Assembly: GCA_020746105.1 (NCBI GenBank)
Contig: CM036622.1
Coordinates: 17,647,487-17,711,486, forward strand
Origin: Trogon surrucura
Taxonomy: Eukaryota > Chordata > Aves > Trogoniformes > Trogonidae
DNA: 64,000 bases
Direction: 5' to 3'
Shown: positions 25,107 through 36,443 of the stretch, piece after piece
Layout of the letters: every line of letters starts with the position of its first letter
Position numbering within the stretch: the first letter of the stretch is position 1
Made by a program: the position numbers and the translations under genes
The notes under the pieces: generated by a model
Databases searched by the model: none
The model's input: the letters and a program-made list of their open reading frames with translations, nothing else
What the model was told of the DNA's origin: nothing

Positions 25107-28100
25107 GTGTTTTCCAGCACGGCGAGTTAGAAAACCCAGCAGCCGCAGAGATAAGCTGGGTCTGATCATACATGTTTCAAAGCTCAGGCACCAAAAGCCA
25201 CTCCAAAGGAAAAAAAAACAAAAAACAACTCACAGAAAGCTGAATATCTTTGCAAGGTCAATAGTTCAAATTAAGTAAACAGGAAAAGAAAAAAGGCTTT
25301 AGTGAACTGTCTCTAGACCATCTTTCCCACAGTGGTGCCTTATCTAGTAGGTACTTGAGCAAAATTCACCTTTTTCTGTCAAAAAAGAACAAATTGTCTA
25401 ATTTCACACAGACTGGATATGACTGGTAGCAACTAGCCAGTTCAGGGGATTTGGGAATTAAAGCAAAGCAGGACACAGTTGGCGACAAAGGACGAAACAT
25501 GAGGCCTTCTATTTTTAGTTTTGATTGATGTCTAAAGTTAAACACCTATATTTTATACTGAACTACTCAGTCCGGCAGTCAACGCTGATGGTTACCCGGT
25601 CCACAGTTACTTCTTAAATATCAAATAATTTTGGATGCCGGAGTATGGATTAAGACCTTTTTTTTTGCCTTGCGGAAAACATGCATTTTACCAACTTCAT
25701 TCTATCACACTCATTGATAATCAATATTCCCATAGAAAAGGATAATGTAAAACATTTTTTTTAGTAATATCAAAACTGTTTTAAAATATGTATTGTGTTA
25801 CAGCGTACTTAGTGTATTATACGGAGTTACAATAGCTCAACCTCTGCCAAAGAAATTAGAACCAGAAAAGGCTATTTGTCTAGAAATGTGTTGATTTTGA
25901 CAGTGTGATTTTGGGATGTAAAATTTTGTGGGATGATTTTTACTCAATATTTCTGGTAAACCTCCTTTTTAAACTCATGGTATATACCTGGTACGTATGG
26001 AGGATCAATGATTTATTTACAGTTTTATTTACAGGAGCTTTTCAAGCTCCTACCTCTCTGAACTGAAGCTACTCTTACAGCAGCAGTTCAATACATATTT
26101 AAGGTCACGCGATTGAAGCTGAACAGGTTTTCTGGAAGTATTTTGAGTTGTTTGCTGTGTATCTGATCGTGGATGTACCCTTTTAGTTCTGTGTTGGCAG
26201 GCAGTCCCCTAATCCAGCCTTTGTCCAGATTTGGAGGTGGAAGAGTTGTGGGGTTTGTTTTGTTTTTTCCTTTAAAGACTCCTTTCCCACTGGCAGCTGT
26301 AGAAATATGGACATGTCAGAGGCCTGAGGATACTTTGAAATGATCTGTGAGAGCCTAATGATGCTTTAATCGTTTAAAAAGCATTTATGAAGAGAATCTC
26401 ATAAGGTGTAACAGCATCTTCACCTTCCATCTTAGATCAAGTCTATGTATGGACTAGAAAAGTATTTTGAAATTCTTCGGTTAAGGAAAGGCTCTCATGA
26501 TTTCATACATCTCTGAATTCAAAGTCATCTGTTTCACTGAGCTCCCCATTTTTGCAACCATTTTTCCTATGAAGAACAGAAAAAGAAGATGTAACCCTTT
26601 AAGCATATATGCATGATCCATTGAAGTACTTAACACCTGCAAGGAGTTTCTTGTACTCTTTAACTGAAATTCAGAGGGACTGTGTCTCAGCACAAAAAAT
26701 ACTTGTCATACAGACCTCCACAGACTGTACAAAAAGCCATGTAACTGAGACTAGAAAACAGATTCCCAAAAACTTTCAACATCTAAGCTAAGCTTCTGGC
26801 CCCACTGAAATAAACGACAGTGAGATGTGGGTTTCTTCATTGGAACTTCATCATTATATGGATAAAAATAAAGCAGGCATAATCTCCCTCTTTACTACAA
26901 AATAAAAGACAAAACAACCAACAGAAAAGCTTTTTCCTAACTCCTGAAGTTGCAGATAGCAATGGAGGAAAAAAATTGACCCATTTTTCAGACAAGCATT
27001 CTCCTTTTTTTCTGCTGAGATATACTTGACCCCAAATCCTCAGTACATTTGTACAGTGATTCATTGCCTCCATCAAAATGCCAAGGCTCATGCTAATTCA
27101 GGATGTCTCTCTTGTTTCATTTCACATTTGTTACATTAAACACAATGATAATTGATCCTCAATTATTTTAGTTTGAACTTTGAAAACCTGACACTTCGGT
27201 TAACTTAAAATACATTAGCCATTGTGTTCTACATTAGTTTAGATGCCACACGTGTGTTTGAGGCAGACATCACAAAAGTCCTCACCAACAAGTCCTTCAA
27301 ACTTTTTCAGAAGAAAACAGAAGTTGATTAGATGTAAAAAAGGGATACCTTACTGGAATGTTCTAAAAAGCAGGTATGCAAGATGTGCAACAAAAACCTA
27401 TGAAGTGCCAATATGACACTTTGATACATTTCATCATATACATGATATACTTTGATACATTTCAAGTGCTTGTTTAAAATCAGTGTTTGTCCTGGTGAGA
27501 AATTCTGTGGCGAATGTTGAGACAAAAATCAGAATAACAGCGGTGATCACAGCTGGAAGTAAGTTTTAAAAAGAAACAACAATGGAAAATCCACTCTGTA
27601 AATCGATACAACTGATAATGTAGACCTATACTTTTTTGTATTGACTGAAAGCTCAGAGCATGTTGACCTAGGTCTGAACCCACCGCCAGGCCTTCTGTAT
27701 GTATCATGTGCTCTGAAAACTAATTGGTTGATGGACTTACGCACGGAGGCGTGAAAAACTTTGTAATGCTCAGTCACAGCAGGATAAGACCAAAAGAAGA
27801 CATTAACAGGGACTGAAGAGGAAGATGACATGGGAACAAGAGCGAAGTAATGCATGGCCTTTCAGACATAAAGGACTAGGAAGATTAAATAAGCAAGAGT
27901 CAGTTTTTCCAGTTTTTCACTGCCAAGAAACAATCCTCAATGATATTTCCCCAGCTTTTGTCAAAACCATGCTCCATTTTTTGTTTATTACATGCAATAG
28001 AGAACATAGTCATAGACAGAAATGAATGCAGTATAAATGCCTAGTCACTTTTCCTTCCATATTTTACTCAAATTTTCCTTTGTTTATAGTGGCTTAAGAT

Positions 28101-31100
28101 GGAAGAGAGATTTTTGCTGTTGTCTTAGAGAACTAACACCATATTTTACCATGATTTTAACTTTTAACGATCATAACTTTACCAAATTCCATTCGCCATT
28201 GTTTAATTGCAGCACGTGGCCAAGTTCTCTCAAAAAATATCGATTTCTTAAGATTTTACAGCTATTGAACTCTTTGCTGCTCTTACTACTACTTTCTCCA
28301 TAACCACAGGTCCTCATTCAGCTAGGCATTCAGTTAAGAGCAAAGTGGAATATTTCTGTAGTTAATCCATATCTTAGAGAAACATTTTACGAACAATTTT
28401 ATTCTATCAGAAATTGCTATCTGTATAACAACACATTTCATGACTTTCATTCCACAACCGAGAAGCTTGGTCTGTAATTTGGCCAGCTAGCGCTAACTTT
28501 TTACAGAGCAGTTCTTTGAACAATATTTTCAGCTGGCCTGGTGACTTCTCCATCCTGGTAAACCGTGACCTGCTCTACAAAATGTGGTTGTTGACTGTTA
28601 CAGCAATAGTACAAACCACGCCTGACATAACCAATACAGAACACTGCAGTGTGTCTTCTCAGCAACTGGGTGCCAGGTGCATTAAACTTATCCTCCACTC
28701 CCTGCTCTGGTTTGCCACTGAATATCAAAGGTTGAGGCATTCATTTGCTGACACAAAGAGTATCAATATAAAAGACAGCCTAATGCACACAGATGCGCAC
28801 GAAGAGGATGACTGACAACAATACAGATGAAGAAGATGATTGACAATAATTTTCTGCTTGGCTCAGTGAAGCTTTCAGCCATGAGGAGAATCTTGTCCAC
28901 ACAGCAGATGCAGATTTTGGAGCGCTCGTTCATTTCACGACTTCTTGAGGAACTACAGATCATCATAAACCTCATGTCTGCCTGTTCAAGTTAGAGCACA
29001 TACTTCTGAGCTTCCTAATACAACCTTTTGGAAATAAAGCCGTTTTACCAAACACGCTGCTGCTTCTCTGGAGTCCAAGAACAAACACGGCAGACATTAG
29101 TCATCTGCACCACTGCTTAACGCACTGATGGAAGGCACACGGATACAATGGTAAAAACTATGAAGAAGAGAACAGAATAATTCAGTACAGATACAGCTGA
29201 CTCGAAGTTCATTAGCTTTGTAGAACGTAAGAACAGAGAAACCTCTGTAAAGGTTAGCTGAGTGTAAAGTACTATCAGTCATTGAAATTCAAAGCACTCA
29301 CAGTTCTCGTAAAGCATGCGGTGTCAGCACTGAACCATTATAAACACCACAGTACAATACACACTCATTTTGCAAAACAAAAAGTACTTTGGAAACTGAT
29401 AAAATAAGTGAAATTTGCAGCAAACACATTTAAAAAAAAATCTACATTTAAACCCAAATGAGAACTAAGATAGAAGATACTACAAAATCTAAATAATAAG
29501 TCGATATGGGTGAAATCTATTAGTGTTTTCCTACAAATTTCGAAGCATCCTATAGGAATAGCGAATATGGCAGCTCTGGCAGTACTGAATACGGACAGCA
29601 CAAACCAGAGAAGTCCAAACAGGGGCAGCAGTGAAAAGAAAACACTGTAAGGCAGATGGACACTGATGTTATATCTGAGAGCCACCGTTTGCACGTACTC
29701 TAGGAACTGCTATTCTCACCTTAAATTTTTGCTTGCTAAGATACAGGCTGTTTCTTTTACATTTTGAGAAACTAGAATACTAAGTCCACTGAGCATCACA
29801 TACACCTAACTGATTTAACCTTGAGATGGACTCCAAACCCTAAACAACACCATGGGTCAGCACAGATGAGGAGGTTTACACAGGCTTAGGATGGATCATC
29901 TGGCACTGTGCAGCAGTGAGTCCTGGGACCCTAAAGAATTCCCATACCAATTCATCTACACTAAAGAAGACAATGGAGATAGTAGCAACATAAAAGAGGA
30001 AGGTAAACATTACATCCTTAAAATAGCAGAGGTGCTAGAAGGAAATCTTCAGCAACTATTGGTAAAGTGGCTGTTTTAATACTCACAGAACTCACTCTTC
30101 AGGAGGAGGGAAACAGGCACCCAAGTAGGTAGAGTAGGAGAAACATTAAAAGACTTCCCACTGGCTCAACGATTTCCAGTTTGCAAGATGTTTTTTGGTT
30201 TTGGTTTGTTTGTTGGGGTTTTTTGAGTTTGTTCTTTTAACACCACAGTTCTGCTGGCAGACATTTCAACAGCTTGTCTTTGGCTGTGAGAAAGACAGGT
30301 TCTTTTTGCATGGGATCAAAGATATAAAAAGAACAACTAAACATACTATAAAAATACAGCTAATACAGTATGAAACAACCAACATACTGTAAAATGGAGC
30401 ATTATTAAATTAAAATAGCTGATCAAGAGAAAGTTGGGGGTCCTTCTTTCCCCTGTGTGAAGGAAGAAATCCTTTTCGAATTTTGTAGCTAAGTGCACTA
30501 CTAGAGAAAGATGTTCTTCAAAAGAAGGGTTAAACCAAATAAAATGTTTAAACACAGCATATAAATTCTCAATAAGCTTTTCCCTTATTTTGTTGAATGA
30601 GAAGGAAGTTGCTAAGATGTTTTTGGTTTTTGCATTTCAGTAGTTCTAACATCATTTTTGTTAGCTGTAGAAAAGAGCAGATATTTACTGTTTCTCTTTG
30701 CAGTGATGCTGCAAGATGAGAATTCTGTTTCTTTTCACGCAGCTACTTCAGCACTGTTATTGATAAAGAAATGTGGTAGGGTTTTCTAAAAACCAGTGTG
30801 CGGAGTTTTAATTTCACAATATCAAACATAGCGTTCCAAACTAGCAAATACATCTAGGCTACCAATATCTGTGTAATTTGATATGCTGACACATTTTTAT
30901 TTTCTGTCTCAGTAATGTCTCATTTCACTAACTCATTGCCATAGGCTACAAACAACTCTCACTCCCCGAAATGCCACACATAATTAATATATGGTAAATT
31001 TTAAAAGAGAAAGTTCTTCAGACCCATTGAACAGGGCATTTCTTTCACTTTCTGTCCTACAGTACTGTGCAACGTTGATGAAAATCATTCTGTTTTCAAA

Positions 31101-32183
31101 GTTGCCATATTGGGATGGTCAGTGAAAATCTGTGTAAAAACAGAGATACTCTCAAACCTTTGGTTGTATAAATAGAAGCAAAAAAGTTCAGCTAAATATG
31201 TTGGCTACTGCAAGCGAAACTTACATAGTATATAAACATATACAGGCTTCTGGCTCTATAACGTTTGTAAACTCTTGCACTAAACAACTAAAAAAAATCT
31301 AGCCTGTATATTTTGTAAATATTTTTAGTACCCATAGACAAACACAGCACGATATACTTGGAAGATACATTTTTATTATGTAGTGCTATACCTAAGATCT
31401 ATGTCTCCTGAATTTTCAAGCCAAATGCCATTCAGAAAACAGTTTCTGCTCCCCTTGTTTCTGTTCCGCTTACTACAAATGCCGTGCAGCCATCCCTACG
31501 ACGCCTTTGTACGTGTGTACAGGGATACACTTTGTTTCCACATACGATGTTTTTTCATGCAATTATTTGCAGATTTAGTAGCACGGTTATTTAAAAGAAG
31601 TAAAGCAATCCTAGGCCTGAATACCATCACAATGAACTTTTTCCAGAAGCAGAGACTCAACCACAAGGATGACTAAAACCCTGCAGTGCCGGTGGAAAGA
31701 GCGCTGCACGGCCTTCCTCTTTGGTTTGCTTTGCCACTCTCAGTTTTAGCTTTGTTCCTTTATTTTTGCTTTCCTTTTTCTATTTTTACCATCAATCTAA
31801 ATATGGATGAAGCATTTATCGCATTTATCGTGATCCTTTACCATCAACTAAAATGTGAAACTTAGGTCTAAAAATTCCGCTTACATTACATAAGGACAGC
31901 CATTGAACTTGCAGGTGTCTCACCAGTTAGATGCTAAAGACATTACATACACTCTACAATTTACATCATTTTAGTAAGAAAACCTGGAATGAAGCAGGCT
32001 TGTTTCTACATATAATTTTATAATCGTAACACACAATAAACCTAGGGTTTTTTTACGGCTGGACACAATGAATCTGTTCCAGTGTGCCATTGTAACTCTG
32101 CTTCAGCACCAAGAAAAGAGCTAGCGATCTTGTATCTCTTTGCTGCACTTTATGGGCATGTCTATGTGCTCTTGGTTGCTGAG
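25107..32183. other. 3' flank of the minus-strand gene, no gene seen
   Basis: AT-rich DNA without recognisable transposons or exons. A 17-bp phrase, CTTTGATACATTTCA with flanks, is repeated about 32 bp apart at 27,419-27,467. The 109-codon hydrophobic frame on the minus strand at 29,365-29,694 looks like compositional noise. Confidence 0.5.
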
Positions 32184-32189
32184 TTTATT
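32184..32189 (-). terminator. Polyadenylation signal of the minus-strand gene
   Basis: AATAAA on the minus strand (TTTATT on the plus), 186 bp beyond the stop codon at 32,375. It is the first canonical signal after the stop and gives a short 3' untranslated region. Confidence 0.5.
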
Positions 32190-32374
32190 CTCCCAAAGCC
32201 AAATGGATAAAGCCAGCTGTGTCCATGTTGTCACCACGCATTCATTCACAACTGACACCTGTTGCATTCAGCTCACTTTCACAGGCTTGTTGGACTCACC
32301 TGCTTTTGCACTCAGCCATGAGAAACCTTTCCAGGATTAAACATGAAATGATTTTTGCGCATTTCACACATCTT

Positions 32375-32524
32375 CTATCTCCCAGCACACTCTGTGAGAA
32401 TCTCCCTGGCACGACAGTTCTTCATTGGCTCAGTCAGGACTGAACTCTCTGCATGAGCAAACTGCACGACAGAGCTGATGAAGTCCGGGATGTGCGTAAG
32501 AGGCATCAGGGTGATTCGGCTCCC
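32375..32524 (-). CDS. Exon D, terminal coding exon
   Basis: 150 bp including the TAG stop at 32,375-32,377, incoming phase 0 (acceptor AAGGCAG, weak tract). It reads GSRITLMPLTHIPDFISSVV, then QFAHAESSVLTEP and a basic, cysteine-containing end (CRAREILTECAGR). Alternatively C and D form one unspliced 457-bp exon, since the frame is open between them. An AATAAA signal follows the stop by 186 bp. Confidence 0.6.
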   Translation of the reverse strand, partial: GSRITLMPLTHIPDFISSVVQFAHAESSVLTEPMKNCRAREILTECAGR

Positions 32525-32758
32525 CTGCCTTGAAGCCGACATCCCTGGAGTCACAAGACCCAGCGTTTCTTTGCTCTTACTCTTGCTAGGTCTATGTATA
32601 GTCCCACCAAGGAGGTCACCTCTACATTTGCCTAGATCTAGAGGGAGTCCTGAGGCTTGCACAACAGGCCTCAGATTTACTGAACTGCAAGAAGGAAGAC
32701 CACAAAGGTCTGAGCAACTATCACGCACGCTCTGCACCGCCAGTTGAGGCTTTCTTAC
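32525..32758 (-). other. In-frame intron between exons C and D
   Basis: 234 bp (78 codons) open in the frame of both neighbours, forming with them the longest non-transposon open frame of the window. It begins with a strong donor. Whether it is removed, retained or optional cannot be decided from sequence. It contains a second good acceptor (TTCCTTCTTGCAG at 32,685) whose frame stops after about 20 codons. Confidence 0.45.
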
Positions 32759-32831
32759 CTGGGAGCCAGCTGTTTTGCACCGACGAAGAGACTGAATGTG
32801 AGCCAACAGTGGGTACTCCAAATAGGTGAGC
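32759..32831 (-). CDS. Exon C
   Basis: 73 bp, phase 2 to 0, with the near-perfect donor CAG|GTAAGA and acceptor GGATTGCAG. It reads LTYLEYPLLAHIQSLRRCKT and AGSQ. The following 234 bp before exon D are a multiple of three and contain no stop in frame, so intron retention would keep the protein open. Confidence 0.6.
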
Positions 32832-33741
32832 CTGCAATCCGAGCTACCACGAGAGCGTAACGTGCAGCACATTCAAGAAATAGCGAGGCATCCTGGTTTA
32901 AATAACAGCTTCAACGTACATTTAAATGTCATATAGCCTGCACATTTTCCACAGTAAGAATTACCACTAAAAAGCATTATAGTCCATGTAATTTTTCTAC
33001 AGTTCACACATGAATTGTTAAAGCCGAAACACAGCCAATGGCCAACTGGGGAGAGGGGCAAGGGACAGAAGGAGCAACTAAAAGCGCGTAAATTCATTTT
33101 TTCTGTCATCAAACTCACACTTAAGAAGACTATGTTGATTTAAGGAACACAAATTTGTAATACTAGATAATATCAGACATGCCACATCCTGGCATTTACT
33201 TTCTCCTATGAATGCTGTTCTCCCCAAATGACTGCCCTATTAGAATACTGTACCCTAATGCTTTACAGTAATTCATATTTCATTTAACTGATAATACTCT
33301 AAACATCCAATGACAATGTAATTATGTGCAATCATTCCTGCCAAAGTTTATATAAGGCCCAAAGAAAACTACTATTGCCACACAGTTGGTCGGTTTTGTT
33401 TATTTTTAGACAACCAAGTGAACACAGCTAGAAAAATAAGATTTAAAAAAAAATAACAGATGATTTTTTCCTTTTTAACTTATACTGGAAGCCATCAGAA
33501 AGTAAGTGGAGTAACTTTCCATGTAAAGTGAATATTTTTTAATACTAATTAGATAATACAATTCCAGTTGCCATCTCTCCTTAAACGACAGAAGTCATCT
33601 AAGCAAAAATGCAAGGTCTTTTTGTCTATTTGACACATGTTGTTATCCTGGTTTATATCAGGTACTAGTAATTTGTTTCCATGAAGGAAGTGAATGAAAC
33701 ATGATATGAAGCAATACATATAAACACAAAAGACGACATAC

Positions 33742-33867
33742 CCCACAGTGGATAGATCCCCATTACTGGCAGGCTCGACTTCTGAAAAAGCCTGTTTAAA
33801 GTTGGCTGACAAATGCTCAGGTAATTGACACGTGTATTTCAGAATGTCCTTATTGCACAACTCCCAG
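33742..33867 (-). CDS. Exon B
   Basis: 126 bp, phase 2 to 2, with the strong donor GGG|GTATGT and a weaker acceptor (GGAAATAGAG). It reads WELCNKDILKYTCQLPEHL, then a polar stretch SANFKQAFSEVEPASNGDL. Phases agree with A and C. Confidence 0.65.
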
Positions 33868-35351
33868 CTCTATTTCCACACTTTGGAAATGTCACATTAC
33901 TAATATACTAAAACAAATGCTTATTGAGGAAAAAACAATATGCATGGGCAGAAAGATAGGAATTAAATTTTTATTCCATTACCTTAGAAAGGAAGGGTCC
34001 AAAATAATAACTGATCTTGGTCCAGCTTTCTGTAATCCTTTTTTAAAATAAATACAGCTACAAACGTGGTTTTCTAACCAAGGAGAAATTTAGTATAATC
34101 TGCACAAAAAAAATTAATTTCGGCCAACACAAATTATGGAAGGAAAATAAATAAGGAACTAAATTACATAGTTTACTAGCAATATGCCTTTTTGTCCCTT
34201 TCTTAATGCAATTGTCTTTAATAGAGGTAGGATATTTAAGTTTCCCTATTTAATTATTCCTCACCCACTCAATCCACACAGACAACCAGCATTCACTGAT
34301 GGCTTCCACTGACTACAACACAATATGCAAACAGATCACTGAGTTGGGATTCAATCTCACTATGAAACTTCTACAATATCTTGATTAAAAAAACCCAAAA
34401 AACAACAAGAGAGGGTTGTTCCTCACCACCACAACCACAAATAATACTTATTTCTCAGAAGCTCCACTAACTAGCTTTGGTCAAACTCATGTAGGTTACA
34501 AGGAATAAGAGAAATAGCTCTGCATATGCAGTTTTCATATTTCAAAAGCACCTTATGTTTAAGACACTATTTAAGTCTATGAAGTCTGCTGTTTGTGGGA
34601 ATTGTGGTTGTTTAGCTAATTGAACTCAAAGATACGTGACAAAATGGCAAAATATTAATAAGAGAGCATTTACACGTATTTCCTCTGCTACAGTCAGTAA
34701 ATATTTTTCTTAAAACATGATAAAGAAAATTCAGGTGTCCTCTGAACAGTTACTGTGCTATTCAGAGACTGAACTCAATCTTTCATGTGTGAAACAGAAG
34801 GATTATAATTTTACTTTAAAAGCATGTGTCAACAGAATTTAAATACAAAATTACTTCTGATGCTTCACTGGTACTGAGTGTGCCGTATAAAGCAAAATAA
34901 AAGACTGTCTCACAAGTAGAGAATACTATCAATCTCTCTAGCTTGAATCTAGCACAAAAATACTCTTAACACCTCTTTTGCAGTTGTTGCTGGTTTATTA
35001 ATCTTTATGCAGAAAATACTAACTATCATAATATCTGTGCTCTCAGAAACTCACAGAACACCAGTTTCACGAGTGATGGTTCAGGAAAAGCCCTGATACA
35101 AGAAAAATCATTTGATATGAAGACCACCACTCAATGTTCTTATTAATTCAGCTTCACTATTCAGTAAATCAAATTGTAAAGTCGAGTAAATAAAATGGAA
35201 TTATTGCAGAAGATCTATCAAACCATTTGGTATTACCCTGCTATGTCATTGATGCAGAATTTGGGAAACGCTGCAGCAAGTGACATAAAAGGGCCAATGG
35301 CCACCAGCCACCCAGGTAGCCTGCTGGGCAAAGTGAGTGCCAAGAGCTTAC

Positions 35352-35464
35352 TCTCCTGTGTGTAGGACACCTGTGGGTGAATCCTCTATCACACCAAAAG
35401 CTGCTCGCTGGCAATCAAGTTCAAACACCTGATCACTAGATACATGTGTATTTTGCTGGTCCAT
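35352..35464 (-). CDS. Exon A
   Basis: 113 bp, phase 0 to 2, with a good acceptor (ATGTTCTGTGCTGCAG) and the donor GAGA|GTAAGC. It reads MDQQNTHVSSDQVFELDCQR and then AAFGVIEDSPTGVLHTG. The leading methionine is internal, not a start. An earlier acceptor at 35,498 would lengthen it but changes the phase. Confidence 0.65.
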
Positions 35465-35879
35465 CTGCAGCACAGAACATGTGCCAGAAATTTCGCTAAA
35501 AGTGAATAAGAAAGGAGCAGTAAAGTGTATCATATGTTTAGGAAACACTTTGTTCATAAATCTGCACTAAGTATTTTATTAGTTTTTGTATTTACAATCA
35601 AAATGCACCACAGGCAGCGAAAACATCAGATTTCCAGCTTTGGCCTGAGGGATTTACAAGCTATTATTATATTTTGGGGACTACTGTTGTTGTACTGTAA
35701 CCTTGCTTCAAAACCCTTGAAACTTCATATTAAAAAAAAAAGTTAAAGTTAATAACTCCCTGATCAATTCATAAATCTGTCAGAACACGGTCAAAAATCA
35801 GATCACTGGTACTAAATACAAACCTCCTGGTACACATGGGTGAAAGCCAATATAACGCGTGATAGGATAAAGAACTGCC

Positions 35880-35975
35880 AGTCCTGTCAAAAACGGAGAT
35901 TAATCTAAACCTCAGTGAAGCTAATAAGACTTTCCATTAACTTGTACAGTCTTTGGATCAGGCCCTATAGTTTAT
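35880..35975 (+). mobile_element. Partial palindromic MITE-like repeat
   Basis: The end CAGTCTTTGGATCAGGCCCT matches the terminal motif of the repeat at 17,055-17,125. The left arm is decayed. It lies in the intron between exons A and Z. Confidence 0.45.
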
Positions 35976-36313
35976 TTTTTCTCTGCCCTTTTATCTTCTC
36001 TCCCTTTCAGATTTGTTTTTCTCCTTTATGTGTTACAAGAGCAGTACCGGGAGCTGAAACGGACAATGCTTAGCTGGCAGTCATTCGCTGGTAATTAGAC
36101 CGAGTCTCAAACACCTGACCTGCACATCTATGGATATCAAGCACGTTTGAGTGCCCAATTACCCAGGAGTATTAAAAAACAGGTTTGGAGGATGGGCAGA
36201 TGATTTGATTCTTAAACTCTTCTCTAGCTGACGCTGTACATGCTTCTTCCTTTAGCACAGCCTAGAAGACCCAAAGAGAGACTGGAGGTCAAATCCTGAC
36301 TGAACCATCATAC

Positions 36314-36443
36314 ACTGCGAACAATTTCCTCATACTGTTTAGGATCTTTGACCTTTAGAAAGTCTACAGCATTCATAATTATATCGAAAGCAGCTTTGAT
36401 GGTGTCTTCCTCTATAATGGATTCACAGGTATGAATAATACTC
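36314..36443 (-). CDS. Exon Z
   Basis: 130 bp, phase 2 to 0. It reads SIIHTCESIIEEDTIKAAFD and continues with a second helix ending QYEEIVRS. The donor AGT|GTATGA is moderate: without splicing the frame stops two codons later (TGA), so this could also act as an alternative terminal exon, with an AATAAA about 340 bp downstream. The acceptor AATTAAG has its pyrimidines far upstream. Confidence 0.6.

Noticed and set aside
29365-29694. 109-codon hydrophobic minus-strand frame
   Set aside because: Phenylalanine/leucine-rich because the plus strand is A-rich; no splice signals, no family resemblance, no polyadenylation context.
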